Assembly: GCF_003003175.1 (NCBI RefSeq)
Contig: NZ_PVTY01000004.1
Coordinates: 124,001 to 188,000 of the forward strand
Source: Nesterenkonia sandarakina
GTDB lineage: Bacteria; Actinomycetota; Actinomycetes; Actinomycetales; Micrococcaceae
Direction of reading: 5' to 3'
DNA length: 64,000 bases
Below the pieces are notes generated by a model. The model searched no databases, was not told the origin of the DNA, and saw only the letters and a list, made by a program, of their open reading frames with translations. Made by a program: the position numbers and the translations under genes. Shown here piece after piece: positions 25,632 through 34,612 of the stretch (position 1 is the first letter of the stretch; each line of letters opens with the position of its first letter).

Positions 25632-27308
25632 TCAGGAGCGCACAGGCGCCTTTCGGGTCTGCGGATACCGGATCTCTTCGACCATCTCCTGCACGTGTTC
25701 GCTCGGTGGCGCGGTGAGCTTCGAGACCACGATCATCACGGTGAGGTTGACCGCGGCGCCGATCGCACCGATGCCCTCGGGGGAGACGTTGAGGATGTGA
25801 TCGTTCGCGCCGGTGCCGAAGACCTCCAGCGTGTAGATCATGTAGGTGGCGGTGAATGCCAGGCCGGTCAGCATGCCGGCGGCGGCACCCGGACCATTGG
25901 CCTTCTTCCAGAAGATCCCGAGGATCAGGATCGGGAAGAAGCTCGCCGCGGCGAGGCCGAAGGCGAACGCGACCACCTGGGCCACGAAGGCCGGCGGGTT
26001 GATGCCGGCCCAGATGGCGAACAGGATCGCAAGGCCCATGGCGATGCGTCCGACCATCATCTGCTCCTTCTCCGAGGCCCCGGTCTTCTTGAAGACCCGG
26101 AAGTACAGGTCGTGGGAGGCAGCGGAGGAGATGACCAGCAGCAGGCCGGCGGCGGTGGACATGGCTGCCGCCATGCCGCCGGCGGCCATCAGCCCGACGA
26201 TCGGAGCGGGAAGCCCGCCGATCTCCGGTGAGGCCAGGACCAGGATGTCGTTGTTCACGATCAGGTCCGCCCCGGAGGTCGCGATGTTCGAGACCGTCCC
26301 GATCGTCTCGACGTCCTCGTTCACGGTCACCAGACCCGTCGGGGCCCAGGTGTTGATCCAGTCAGGCAGGCTGTCCGGCCCCTGGCCCTGGACGCCCTGA
26401 AGCAGGTTCAGCTTGGTGAACGCGCCCACCGCCGGAGCGGTGAGGTAGAGCAGGGCGATGAAGAACAGCGCCCAGAAGCCCGAGTAGCGAGCACCCCGGA
26501 CGGTCTTGGTGGTGTAGAAGCGCACGATCACGTGCGGCAGACCGGCGGTGCCCAGCATCAGTGACAGCGTCACCAGGAACACGTCGATCTGGCCGCCGGC
26601 GCGGCCGGAGAACGCCTCGGTGAACTCGTTGAGCCCGAACTCGACGCTGAGCGAGTCCAGTTCGGTGAGGATCTGGCCGTAGGAGATCTGCGGCACCGGG
26701 ATGCCGGTGGTCTGGTAGGCCACGGCGAAGGCCGGGATCAGGTAGGCGATGATCAGCACGGTGTACTGCGCCACCTGGGTGTAGGTGATGCCCTTCATGC
26801 CGCCGAGCACGGCGTAGAAGAAGATGACGACGGCGACCAGCACCACGCCCCACTCGATGCTGAGCCCGAGGAAGCGGCTGAAGACGATGCCGCCGCCGGC
26901 CATCTGGCCGACCACGTAGGTGAAGGAGACCACGATCGCGGCGACGGCCGCGACGATGCGGACCGACTCCGAGTAGCGTTCGCCCACAAACTCGGGCACC
27001 GTGAACTTGCCCCATTTGCGCAGGTAGGGGGCCAGCAGCAGAGCCAGCAGCACGTAGCCGCCGGTCCAGCCCATCAGGTAGACCGAGCCGTCGGAGCCCA
27101 GGAAGGCGATCAGGCCGGCCATGCCGATGAAGCTGGCGGCGCTCATCCAGTCCGCCGCGATGGCCGCGCCGTTGGCGAGGGTCGGAACGCCCTGGGAGGC
27201 GACGTAGAACTCCTTGGTCTCCTTCACCCTCGAGCGCCACGCGATGACGATGTAGATGCCGAAGGTCAGGATGATGAAGAAGAAGGTCCAGAACTGGGTC
27301 TCGGTCAC
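25632..27308 (-). CDS. sodium:solute symporter, VC_2705-type large subunit
   Basis: 558 residues, about thirteen helices, SSS family. Motifs include SQGVPTLANGAAIAADWMSAASFIGMAG near the N-terminus, GMKGITYTQVAQY and AGGMAAAMSTAAGLLLVISSAASHD, typical of acetate/lactate/propionate-type carriers. Its start overlaps the end of the small DUF4212 subunit by four bases, the pairing that defines this two-component symporter type. Probable role: uptake of a short carboxylate with Na+. Both genes are transcribed from 27631. Confidence 0.9.
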   Translation of the reverse strand: MTETQFWTFFFIILTFGIYIVIAWRSRVKETKEFYVASQGVPTLANGAAIAADWMSAASFIGMAGLIAFLGSDGSVYLMGWTGGYVLLALLLAPYLRKWGKFTVPEFVGERYSESVRIVAAVAAIVVSFTYVVGQMAGGGIVFSRFLGLSIEWGVVLVAVVIFFYAVLGGMKGITYTQVAQYTVLIIAYLIPAFAVAYQTTGIPVPQISYGQILTELDSLSVEFGLNEFTEAFSGRAGGQIDVFLVTLSLMLGTAGLPHVIVRFYTTKTVRGARYSGFWALFFIALLYLTAPAVGAFTKLNLLQGVQGQGPDSLPDWINTWAPTGLVTVNEDVETIGTVSNIATSGADLIVNNDILVLASPEIGGLPAPIVGLMAAGGMAAAMSTAAGLLLVISSAASHDLYFRVFKKTGASEKEQMMVGRIAMGLAILFAIWAGINPPAFVAQVVAFAFGLAAASFFPILILGIFWKKANGPGAAAGMLTGLAFTATYMIYTLEVFGTGANDHILNVSPEGIGAIGAAVNLTVMIVVSKLTAPPSEHVQEMVEEIRYPQTRKAPVRS

Positions 27309-27631
27309 TTGTAGCCCCCTTCGTCATTGCGCTCGGCCACGCCGAACTCGTCATCGATCCTGTCCATCCACAGGGCGTAGACCAGGATCAGGATCACGAA
27401 GACGTAGATCGATCCCTGCTGGGCGAACCAGAGGCCGAGCGGGAAGCCGAGGATCACGATGTTGTTGAGCGGTTCGATCAGCAGAATGCCGAAGCCGAAT
27501 GAGACGGTGAACCAGATGGCCAGCAGAGTGATCATCAGCCGGAGGTTCTTCTTCCAGTAGCGCTGGCGCCAGCTGGTGTCCTCTGCCTCTGGTGGTCCGC
27601 CGGAGGTACCCTCATGTGCCACATCGGACAT
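27305..27631 (-). CDS. DUF4212 sodium:solute symporter small subunit
   Basis: 108 residues with two membrane helices (LRLMITLLAIWFTVSFGFGI and QGSIYVFVILILVYALWM), preceded by a WRQRYWKKN segment. This is the DUF4212 small subunit that travels with the VC_2705-type symporter immediately downstream. A GAAGGGAG ribosome site precedes the ATG. The four-base overlap implies fixed subunit stoichiometry. Confidence 0.9.
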   Translation of the reverse strand: MSDVAHEGTSGGPPEAEDTSWRQRYWKKNLRLMITLLAIWFTVSFGFGILLIEPLNNIVILGFPLGLWFAQQGSIYVFVILILVYALWMDRIDDEFGVAERNDEGGYK

Positions 27632-27896
27632 GGGAGGCTCCCTTCTTCCTAGTGCGAGGTGATTCGCCCACGCGGGATGCGCAGGGACTGGTCTAAGACA
27701 GTCAAAATGTGTCCCAGATCACAAGTCCCGGGACCTTCAGCGGTGGATCTGTGTTTGCCAGCGGCAGGAATTGCGCGATGAACGGTCGGGCCCCGTGCAA
27801 TGACCGCTCATCGGCAGAAAATCGCCGCCCAGCGTGGGAAATGTGCCGCTCGTCAGGTTCTCCGACGCCGGCTTCGCCTGTGGCACGGATCACATC

Positions 27897-27902
27897 TAGG
27901 AT
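27897..27902 (+). promoter_or_regulatory. -10 box (TAGGAT), leaderless start
   Basis: TAGGAT, six bases, ATG 27909. It probably drives the whole membrane protein-DUF485-symporter segment. Confidence 0.5.
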
Positions 27903-27908
27903 GACGGC

Positions 27909-28391
27909 ATGACCACGACAGCGGACAAGGGCATCTACGGCGGCATCACTGCGCGGCTGAAGGCCGGCAGCGCCACCGGGTGGGGTGTGTTTCACCCCGG
28001 AAGCAAGGCGATGATCCTCGGCGGACTCATGCTGATCGTCTCGGCCTTCCTGCCATGGGTCTACCTGCCGTTCCTGGAGCAGGTCACCGGGGAGGTCTAC
28101 GCGCTGCGCGGCACCGACGGCCCCGGCGTGATCACTCTTGCCGTGGGCTTCCTGGCCTTCGCCGGCGGATTCGTGCCGCGCCGCCGACTGGCGATCGCCC
28201 ACGCCGCGATCCCCGGCGTCCTCGTGGCCGGCATCGTGCTGCTGCAGACCTGGAACATCCTGGCCTTCTCGGCCAGCTCCGGGGCCTGGGGCGGACTGCT
28301 CCCCGGCATGGGACTCGTGCTCGCCGGCGGCGGCGCCGTGGTTCTGCTGAAGTCCTCCTGGACCATGTATCGGACGTGGCTCCCCGCCTGA
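27909..28391 (+). CDS. four-helix membrane protein of unknown function
   Basis: 160 residues with four predicted helices (around residues 37-55, 78-95, 103-122 and 128-148) and a WxVFHPG stretch before the first. I do not recognise a family. The start is leaderless. It is followed after five bases by the DUF485 gene, so it is likely the first gene of the symporter-LytSR operon. Confidence 0.75.
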   Translation: MTTTADKGIYGGITARLKAGSATGWGVFHPGSKAMILGGLMLIVSAFLPWVYLPFLEQVTGEVYALRGTDGPGVITLAVGFLAFAGGFVPRRRLAIAHAAIPGVLVAGIVLLQTWNILAFSASSGAWGGLLPGMGLVLAGGGAVVLLKSSWTMYRTWLPA

Positions 28392-28396
28392 GGGGC

Positions 28397-28819
28397 ATGC
28401 CCGCTGAGGTGGTGAGACACTCTTCCCCGGCCCCCACGCCCGAGGACTTCGATGCTGAGCGGGCTTCTGAGGCCGACGCCTCCCCCGACACCGAGGTCCG
28501 CGACACCCCCGCCGAGGTCGATGCCGCCTTCCGCGCCCAGCGCGGCATCGCGCTCGCCTATTTCCTGGTCTTCCTGGTCCTGGTGGCCGCCTTCCCGGTG
28601 CTGACCATGACGCTGCAGTGGTGGACCGGCGCCCGCGTCTTCGGAGAGCTCAGCCCCGGCTTCGTCGCCGCGGCCGGAGGTCTCTACCTGGCCTTCGCGG
28701 TCATCGGCATCGCGGCGGCCCGGCTCAGCGCCTCGGTCGAATCGCGGATGCTGGGCGGTCAGCAGGAGCTCGATGTCCACGCGGACCGCACCGCGCTCGG
28801 CGGGGAGGAACTTCGATGA
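28397..28819 (+). CDS. DUF485-like small membrane subunit of a cation/acetate symporter
   Basis: 140 residues if it starts at ATG 28397; GTG codons at 28409 and 28412 are alternatives and no ribosome site is convincing. An acidic N-terminus precedes FRAQRGIALAYFLVFLVLVAAFPVLT and a second helix VAAAGGLYLAFAVIGIAAA, the two-helix layout of DUF485 proteins that accompany ActP-type symporters. It overlaps the symporter start by four bases. Confidence 0.75.
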   Translation: MPAEVVRHSSPAPTPEDFDAERASEADASPDTEVRDTPAEVDAAFRAQRGIALAYFLVFLVLVAAFPVLTMTLQWWTGARVFGELSPGFVAAAGGLYLAFAVIGIAAARLSASVESRMLGGQQELDVHADRTALGGEELR

Positions 28820-30498
28820 CCTCGACCGCGGTGGTGACCCTGGCGGTGGTGCTGATCATCGCGCTCGGGGTCTCCTTCATCAGCCGGCCCCGCGGCCCCT
28901 CCACGGTGGACTTCTACCTCGCGGGCCAGCGCGTCGGCGTGATGACCAATTCCTGGGCCATCTGCGGAGACTACCTCTCGGCCGCCTCCTTCCTGGGGGT
29001 GGCCGCCGCGGTGTACGTCTCAGGCCTGGACGGCGCCTGGTACGCCGTGGGGTTCGCCGCCGGCTTCGTGCCCGTGCTGCTGCTCATCGCCGCTCCGCTG
29101 CGTCGTTTCGGCGAGTTCTCGCTCGCCGACTTCCTGGGTCGTCGGATGGATTCCGACCCGGTCCGGCTCGCCTCGGTGGGCGTGGTCCAGCTGGTCATCC
29201 TCTGCTACCTGGTCCCGCAGTCGGTGGGCGGAGGCATCACCTGGGAGCTGCTGGTCGGGCAGGGCCTGCTGGGACTCTCGCCCTACGCCACCGGGGTGCT
29301 GCTCTCCACGGCGGTGGTCGCCGTCGTCGTCGCCTTCGGCGGGATGCGGGGGACCACCTGGAACCAGGCGGTGCAGTTCCTGCTGCTCTTCGCGGCGCTG
29401 GTCTGGCTCGCCGTGGTGGTGACCGCCGATGGCTTTCGCTACGGAGAGGCCGTGCAGAGCCTGAGCGAGGCTCCGCTGGCGAACCCCGCCCTCGACGCCG
29501 ACGGGCAGGCGTGGACGCTCACCGAAGAGACCAACCACATGCACCCGGGGGAGCCGGCGCTCTTCGGGGAGCCCGGCGCCCGCTACGGGCCGCTGGGCCA
29601 GGTGGCGCTGGTGGTCACACTGGGTCTGGGCACCGCCGGGCTTCCGCATGTGATGAACCGCTACTTCACCTCGCCCACCGGCAAGGCCGCCCGCACCACC
29701 ACCGTCTGGGTGCTGGTGCTCATCGGTGCGTTCTACGCGATGGCGATCATGCTGGGCACCGCCGCCCGTGACATCATCCCTGACGCCGTCGCGGGCCGGC
29801 CCTGGCTGCAGGAGCTGACCGTCAACGGGGTGCTGCACACCCCGGAGCATGCGCTGCCGGTGCTCGGTCGGATCTACGGCGAGCAGACCGGGCTGGGCCT
29901 GATCGCCGCCGCCGCACTGATCGCTGCGATGTCCACCGTGGCGGGGCTGCTGCTGGCCTCGGCGGCGACCTGGGGCCACGATGTCTACGAGCGCCACATC
30001 AACCCGCGGGCCACCCAGCGCCAGGCCGTCTGGGTCGGACGGATCACCACGCTGCTGGGCGCGGCGCTCGCGGCCGGCCTCGCGATCGCGCTGCGCCCCG
30101 AAGCCTTCGCCCCGGCGATGCCCTCGCTGGTCGCCACCATGGTGACCTGGGCCTTCGCGGTGGCCGGCTCCGCGCTGACGCCGGTGCTGGTGCTCGCCAT
30201 CTGGTGGCACAGGACGACGGCGGCGGCCTCACTGGCCGGCCTGCTCACCGGGGCGCTCCTCTCGGTGAGCATGTTCCTCACCGCCGGCCTGATCGAGACC
30301 GTCTGGCTGCGCGAGCTGCTCGCCGCCCCCACCCTGGTCGTCGCCCCGATCACCGTGGCGGTGGTGGTGCTGGTCTCGCTGCGCACCAGGCCCCCGGACG
30401 GAGTGCAGGCCCATTGGGTGCGGATGCACGGCACCGCGGCGGACCGCCGGGCCGAGCGCATGGCCCGACTGACTCGAGGAGGCGTGGATGCGCGGTAG
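28816..30498 (+). CDS. cation/acetate-type sodium:solute symporter
   Basis: 560 residues, about thirteen helices. The ActP/MctC pattern is visible in STVDFYLAGQRVGVMTNSWAICGDYLSAASFLGV, FGGMRGTTWNQAVQF and IAAMSTVAGLLLASAATWGHDVY. Members carry acetate, pyruvate, propionate or glyoxylate. GGGGAGG precedes ATG 28816. It sits between the DUF485 subunit and the LytS-like kinase, overlapping the kinase by eleven bases, so kinase and carrier are made together. The carried acid is not known. Confidence 0.88.
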   Translation: MTSTAVVTLAVVLIIALGVSFISRPRGPSTVDFYLAGQRVGVMTNSWAICGDYLSAASFLGVAAAVYVSGLDGAWYAVGFAAGFVPVLLLIAAPLRRFGEFSLADFLGRRMDSDPVRLASVGVVQLVILCYLVPQSVGGGITWELLVGQGLLGLSPYATGVLLSTAVVAVVVAFGGMRGTTWNQAVQFLLLFAALVWLAVVVTADGFRYGEAVQSLSEAPLANPALDADGQAWTLTEETNHMHPGEPALFGEPGARYGPLGQVALVVTLGLGTAGLPHVMNRYFTSPTGKAARTTTVWVLVLIGAFYAMAIMLGTAARDIIPDAVAGRPWLQELTVNGVLHTPEHALPVLGRIYGEQTGLGLIAAAALIAAMSTVAGLLLASAATWGHDVYERHINPRATQRQAVWVGRITTLLGAALAAGLAIALRPEAFAPAMPSLVATMVTWAFAVAGSALTPVLVLAIWWHRTTAAASLAGLLTGALLSVSMFLTAGLIETVWLRELLAAPTLVVAPITVAVVVLVSLRTRPPDGVQAHWVRMHGTAADRRAERMARLTRGGVDAR

Positions 30499-31813
30499 CG
30501 CGATGCTGGCAGCAGGAGTGACGCTGATCTGGGTGCTGGTCTATCTCGGCACCCAGGTGTTCTCCGACCCGGCGCTGCCCATGCTGCCCACGCTGGGACT
30601 GGGACTCGGGCTCACGGTCGGGGCGGTGCTGGGCTACCCCTCGGCGCTGCGCGGCGCCACCGGGCGGCGTCGTCAGCGCCCGGTCTCACCTCGTGAGGTG
30701 GAGGTCAGCCGGGGAGTGCGCAACCTCGCCGCGGCCGGGCGCTCCATGCCGCTGCGCGCCGGGCTCACCCCGGAGGCCGCGCGGCGCACCTGCGAGCTGC
30801 TGCGCCCGATGCTCTCCGGGGATGCCGTCTCGATCACCGATCGCGAGCAGATCCTGGCCTATGTGGGACCCGGCGCGGATCACCACCGCGAAGGCGCCCA
30901 GATGCAGACCTCCGCGGCCCCGCGCACCATTGCGAAGGGCAAGACCCAGGTGGTCCGCGACCGCGCCGGGCTGGGCTGCCGCAAACCCGACTGCGAGCTG
31001 ACCTCCGCGGTGATCGTGCCGCTGCGTGTGGGCTCCCGGGTGATCGGGACTCTCGGGGTCTACCAGGCTGAGACTGAGATCCCGCCGCGTCAGCTGGTCG
31101 AAGACATGGCAGCGATGCTCTCGCTGCACCTGGAGCTCGCCGAGCTGGACCGCGAGAAGCAGCTGGCCACCGATGCGCGGCTCAACGCGCTGCGCGCACA
31201 GATCAACCCGCACTTCCTGTTCAACATCCTCAACACCATCGCATCCAAGGCCCGCACCCGCCCGGATGAGGCCCGCGAGCTGCTGCTGCGGCTCTCCGAG
31301 TTCTTCCGCTATGCGGTGCGCCAGGAGGGTCACTACGCCGAGTTCGCCCAGGAGTACTACTTCGTGCGCACCTACGTCTCGCTGGAGCAGGCGCGCTTCG
31401 GGGATCGGCTCAAGGTCCGCTACGACATCGACACGCAGGTGCTCACCAGCAGGGTGCCGGTGCTCATGATCCAGCCGCTGGTGGAGAACGCGGTCAAGCA
31501 CGGCATCGCGGGCAAGCCCGCCGGTGGCACCGTGCACCTGCGCGCCCGGGTGGACCCGCTGGCACGCACCACGACCATCCGAGTCAGCGACGACGGCGTG
31601 GGGATGGCCCCTGAGGTGCTGGCGCAGATGGCCGACGCGGCCGGACGCCTCGACGGCGCCGATGCCCTCACCGAGGACCCGAACCATGCCGGGGTCGGCC
31701 TGCATAACATCACCGAACGGCTGAACTCGCTCTTCGGGGACCGTTACGACCTCTCCATCTCGACCCCGCGTTCCGGAGGCACGGTGGTGGAGCTGCAGAT
31801 ACCGCTGCGGTGA
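30488..31813 (+). CDS. LytS-type sensor histidine kinase
   Basis: 441 residues. Two N-terminal helices are followed by a GAF-like domain (about 80-210) with VIVPLRVGSRVIGTLGVYQ and a His_kinase domain whose phosphoacceptor lies in QINPHFLFNILNTI, then an ATPase with IQPLVENAVKHG and DDGVGM. The LytS/YehU/YpdA class partners LytTR regulators. The GAF region contains GLGCRKPDCELTS with two cysteines that might sense redox or metal. It overlaps the symporter upstream and precedes the LytTR gene. Confidence 0.9.
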   Translation: MRGSAMLAAGVTLIWVLVYLGTQVFSDPALPMLPTLGLGLGLTVGAVLGYPSALRGATGRRRQRPVSPREVEVSRGVRNLAAAGRSMPLRAGLTPEAARRTCELLRPMLSGDAVSITDREQILAYVGPGADHHREGAQMQTSAAPRTIAKGKTQVVRDRAGLGCRKPDCELTSAVIVPLRVGSRVIGTLGVYQAETEIPPRQLVEDMAAMLSLHLELAELDREKQLATDARLNALRAQINPHFLFNILNTIASKARTRPDEARELLLRLSEFFRYAVRQEGHYAEFAQEYYFVRTYVSLEQARFGDRLKVRYDIDTQVLTSRVPVLMIQPLVENAVKHGIAGKPAGGTVHLRARVDPLARTTTIRVSDDGVGMAPEVLAQMADAAGRLDGADALTEDPNHAGVGLHNITERLNSLFGDRYDLSISTPRSGGTVVELQIPLR

Positions 31814-31843
31814 CGGCGATCACATCTACCTGAACATTCCCCC

Positions 31844-31849
31844 TATACT
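31844..31849 (+). promoter_or_regulatory. -10 box (TATACT) of the LytTR gene, leaderless start
   Basis: TATACT, six bases, ATG 31856. It suggests the regulator can be transcribed apart from the kinase and selects ATG over GTG 31850. Confidence 0.5.
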
Positions 31850-31855
31850 GTGTGG

Positions 31856-32650
31856 ATGCACCCACGCGCTCTGATCGTGGACGACGAGGCTCCTGCCCGT
31901 GAGGAACTGCGGTTCCTGCTCGAGGAGATCGGCGGCGTCCAGGTGGTGGGAGAAGCCACCAATGGCGAAGAGGCGCTCCTGCTGCTGAACTCGCTGGCCT
32001 ATGACCTCGTCTTCCTCGACATCCGCATGCCCGGGCTCACCGGGCTGGAGGTCGCCCAGCGGCTGCACGGTGCCCCTGGCCCCGAGGGCGTGCGCCGCCC
32101 CCAGGTCATCTTCACCACCGCATATCCGGATCACGCCGTCGAGGCCTTCGACCTTGCCGCCGCGGACTACCTGGTGAAGCCGTTCTCCGCCGATCGGCTT
32201 CAGCGCTCGGTCCAGCGCGCGCTCGCCGGAGCCGAGGGTGCCGCCTCAGCACCTGGGGCCGCGTCCCCGGCTCCCGCAGAGCCTGCCGCCAGTGCGCCCC
32301 CGGTCCGCGGGGCGCAGCAGCTGGTGCGGATACCGGTGCAGAAGGACGGCAGGACCGTGCTGGTGGACGGCGATGCCATCGTCTACGCGGTCGCGGCTCG
32401 CGGCTACGCCTCGCTGAAGCTCACCGATGATCGGGTGCTGGTGTCGTTCTCGCTCAACGAGCTCGAGCGCCGGCTCCAGGGTCACTTCTTCCGGGTGCAC
32501 CGCTCGTACCTGGTGAATCTGCGCTACGTCCGGGAGCTGGTGCCCGATTTCCGGGGCGCGCTGGTCCTGGTGCTCAATGATCGTCAGCGCAGTCGGGTGG
32601 AGGTCTCGCGCCGGCACGCCCCTGAACTCCGTCGTCGCCTAGGGGTGTAG
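31856..32650 (+). CDS. LytTR-family response regulator
   Basis: 264 residues. Receiver domain with the acidic pair in LIVDDEAPAREEL and phosphoacceptor Asp in DLVFLDIRMPGLTG, Ala/Pro-rich linker at about 125-150, then a LytTR DNA-binding domain (VRIPVQKDGRTVLVDGDAIV, HRSYLVNLRYVRELVP). It pairs with the kinase just upstream. By analogy with YpdAB/BtsSR it may control the adjacent carboxylate symporter in response to the external acid; this is inference from order. Confidence 0.92.
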   Translation: MHPRALIVDDEAPAREELRFLLEEIGGVQVVGEATNGEEALLLLNSLAYDLVFLDIRMPGLTGLEVAQRLHGAPGPEGVRRPQVIFTTAYPDHAVEAFDLAAADYLVKPFSADRLQRSVQRALAGAEGAASAPGAASPAPAEPAASAPPVRGAQQLVRIPVQKDGRTVLVDGDAIVYAVAARGYASLKLTDDRVLVSFSLNELERRLQGHFFRVHRSYLVNLRYVRELVPDFRGALVLVLNDRQRSRVEVSRRHAPELRRRLGV

Positions 32651-32696
32651 CGGCGCTGGGTCCAGCGAGTCCGGGTGTGACGGCTCGCAGTCGCTT

Positions 32697-33380
32697 CTAG
32701 CTCAGCGGACGATCCTCGGGCAGCTCCCGCGGCATCGGCTTGGTCGGCTGAGCCTGCTGGGGGCGGGGCTCGGAGCCTGGTGCTGAGCGTGGTGCTGCTG
32801 CGGCAGGCTGCGTCGGGGCCTCCGGGGTCCGGTCGATCCCGCGCGGGGTGCCGGCGGGCTCGCGGTTCGGCGTCCCCTGCGCCGCAGAGCCCTTCGTGCC
32901 GGCCGGTTCCCGGGTCGGAGAGTTGCTGGTCGAGGAGCTGCGAGTCGCGGCGTCACGGGTCGTCCCGGTGCGCGTGGGGGAGGGCTGCGCGGCGGGCTGG
33001 TGACCCCAGGCCTTGATGCAGCCCAGCACGACATAGGCGATGAGCAGGGCCAGCGCGAGCAGCCCGTGCAGGATCATGGTCGCCGTGGCGCCTTCTGCAT
33101 CCTGGTTGGTGAACGCCAGCACGAACATGCCGATGCTGTGCACGATGGTCAGCTCCATCAGACCGGGGTAGGCCCGCGGCCGCCAGGCGACCAGGGCGAA
33201 GAGCCCGGCGAAGACGATGAGACCGAAGGCATGCCAGGCCTCTGAGAGGAACGTCTCGGGGGTGGTGAGCTGAAGCTGAGCCAGTGACCAGCCGGCGAAT
33301 CCCGCCGCGCCCAGGGCTGAGACGATCAGCAGGGTGCGCCCAGTGGCTCGGCGTCGTGATGCAGTGACCTCTGCGGCCAT
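32697..33380 (-). CDS. four-helix membrane protein with Pro/Thr/Arg-rich tail
   Basis: 227 residues. Helices lie near 15-35, 46-66, 76-94 and 100-122 (MILHGLLALALLIAYVVLGC), followed by about 100 residues of low-complexity cytosolic tail with PTREPAGT-type repeats. A GAGGA site precedes the ATG. No function can be named. It converges on the LytTR gene with only 46 bases between them. Confidence 0.7.
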   Translation of the reverse strand: MAAEVTASRRRATGRTLLIVSALGAAGFAGWSLAQLQLTTPETFLSEAWHAFGLIVFAGLFALVAWRPRAYPGLMELTIVHSIGMFVLAFTNQDAEGATATMILHGLLALALLIAYVVLGCIKAWGHQPAAQPSPTRTGTTRDAATRSSSTSNSPTREPAGTKGSAAQGTPNREPAGTPRGIDRTPEAPTQPAAAAPRSAPGSEPRPQQAQPTKPMPRELPEDRPLS

Positions 33381-33627
33381 GATGGGATCCTCTGTGGTCG
33401 GTGCGGGGGAGCCGCACCGGCCTGCGGTGCGTCCTTAGGACCTCAGCTTAGGCCCGTGGGCACCGGACTGACCAGTGAGGAGGGTCTCCCGGAGGTCAAG
33501 ACGGGCAGGAACCCAGACTGCGAGCGCCAGGACCAGTCTCATGGAATGATCCTGACTGTTGCGTGGTTCACACAACGGGAGGGCAAGGCTGCCCTCAGAC
33601 ATGTACGCAGGATGAGAGAGGTCGCCG

Positions 33628-34458
33628 ATGGCTACTGTTCCCACAATCACACTCAACGATGGGGCTACGATCCCCCAGCTCGGCTTCGGGGTCTGGCAGG
33701 TCCCGGCGGACGAGGCCGAGACCGTGGTCGCCGAAGCGCTGAAGGTCGGATACCGGCATATCGACAACGCCGCCGTCTACGGCAATGAAGAGGGCGTGGG
33801 ACGGGCCATCGCGGCATCCGGCATCCCCCGCGAGGAGCTCTTCATCACCACCAAGGTGTGGGTCAGCGACTTCAAGGCCGGCAACACCAAGCAGGCGCTT
33901 CGCACCTCGCTGGAGAAGCTGGGTCTCGACTACGTGGACCTGTACCTGATCCACTGGCCCTCACCGGCCGACGAGGCCTACCTCGATGCGTGGAAGGCGA
34001 TGGAGGAGATGCAGGCTGAGGGTCTGACCCGCAGCATCGGCGTCTCCAACTTTCTGCCCGAGCACCTTGAGCGCGTGGCCGAGGCAGGGACCGTGATCCC
34101 CGCGATCAACCAGGTGGAGATCCACCCGGCGCTGCAGCAGCGCGACTGCCAGGAGGCCAACGAGCGGCACGGCATCGCGACGCAGGCCTGGAGCCCGCTC
34201 GCCCAGGGAGCCGTCTTCGAGGACGAGCCAGTGGTCGCTGCCGCCGAGGCGCACGGCGTCTCCCCGGCGCAGGTGGTCATCCGCTGGCACCTGCAGCGCG
34301 GACGCATCCTGTTCCCGAAGTCGGTGACCCCGGAGCGGATCGCCTCGAACTTCGACGTCTTCGGCTTCGAGCTCAGCGAGACCGAGCTCGCCGCCATCGA
34401 CGGGCTGGAGCGTGACGGTCGCACCGGACCCAACCCGGGTGAGTTCAACCCCTCATGA
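33628..34458 (+). CDS. aldo/keto reductase (diketogluconate-reductase-like)
   Basis: 276 residues, a cytosolic TIM-barrel NADPH oxidoreductase. The catalytic tetrad reads as Asp and Tyr in HIDNAAVYGNEEGVG, Lys in FITTKVW and His in YLIHWPSP. The C-terminal cofactor segment FPKSVTPERIASNFDVFGF is typical of 2,5-diketo-D-gluconate reductase-like AKR5 proteins. The real substrate is unknown. A GAGAGG ribosome site precedes the ATG. The gene is monocistronic and ends at a very strong hairpin. Confidence 0.92.
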   Translation: MATVPTITLNDGATIPQLGFGVWQVPADEAETVVAEALKVGYRHIDNAAVYGNEEGVGRAIAASGIPREELFITTKVWVSDFKAGNTKQALRTSLEKLGLDYVDLYLIHWPSPADEAYLDAWKAMEEMQAEGLTRSIGVSNFLPEHLERVAEAGTVIPAINQVEIHPALQQRDCQEANERHGIATQAWSPLAQGAVFEDEPVVAAAEAHGVSPAQVVIRWHLQRGRILFPKSVTPERIASNFDVFGFELSETELAAIDGLERDGRTGPNPGEFNPS

Positions 34459-34526
34459 TCTGCCTCCCGCGTTCCTGGGTACACCCGCAGGCTGCGGGGA
34501 GCCTGGGGATCGCAGGGTCAGCGCAT

Positions 34527-34575
34527 AGACGAGAGCGGGGCCCCAGTTCATCGAACTGGGGCCCCGCTCTCGTCT
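34527..34575. terminator. 23-bp perfect-stem terminator between AKR and BCCT genes
   Basis: Bases 34527-34549 pair with 34553-34575 without mismatch around a three-base ATC loop. It separates two convergent genes and would work in both directions. Confidence 0.85.
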
Positions 34576-34612
34576 GTGCCGCGCTCAACAGGTGCGCAGC
34601 ATCACCAGCGGA

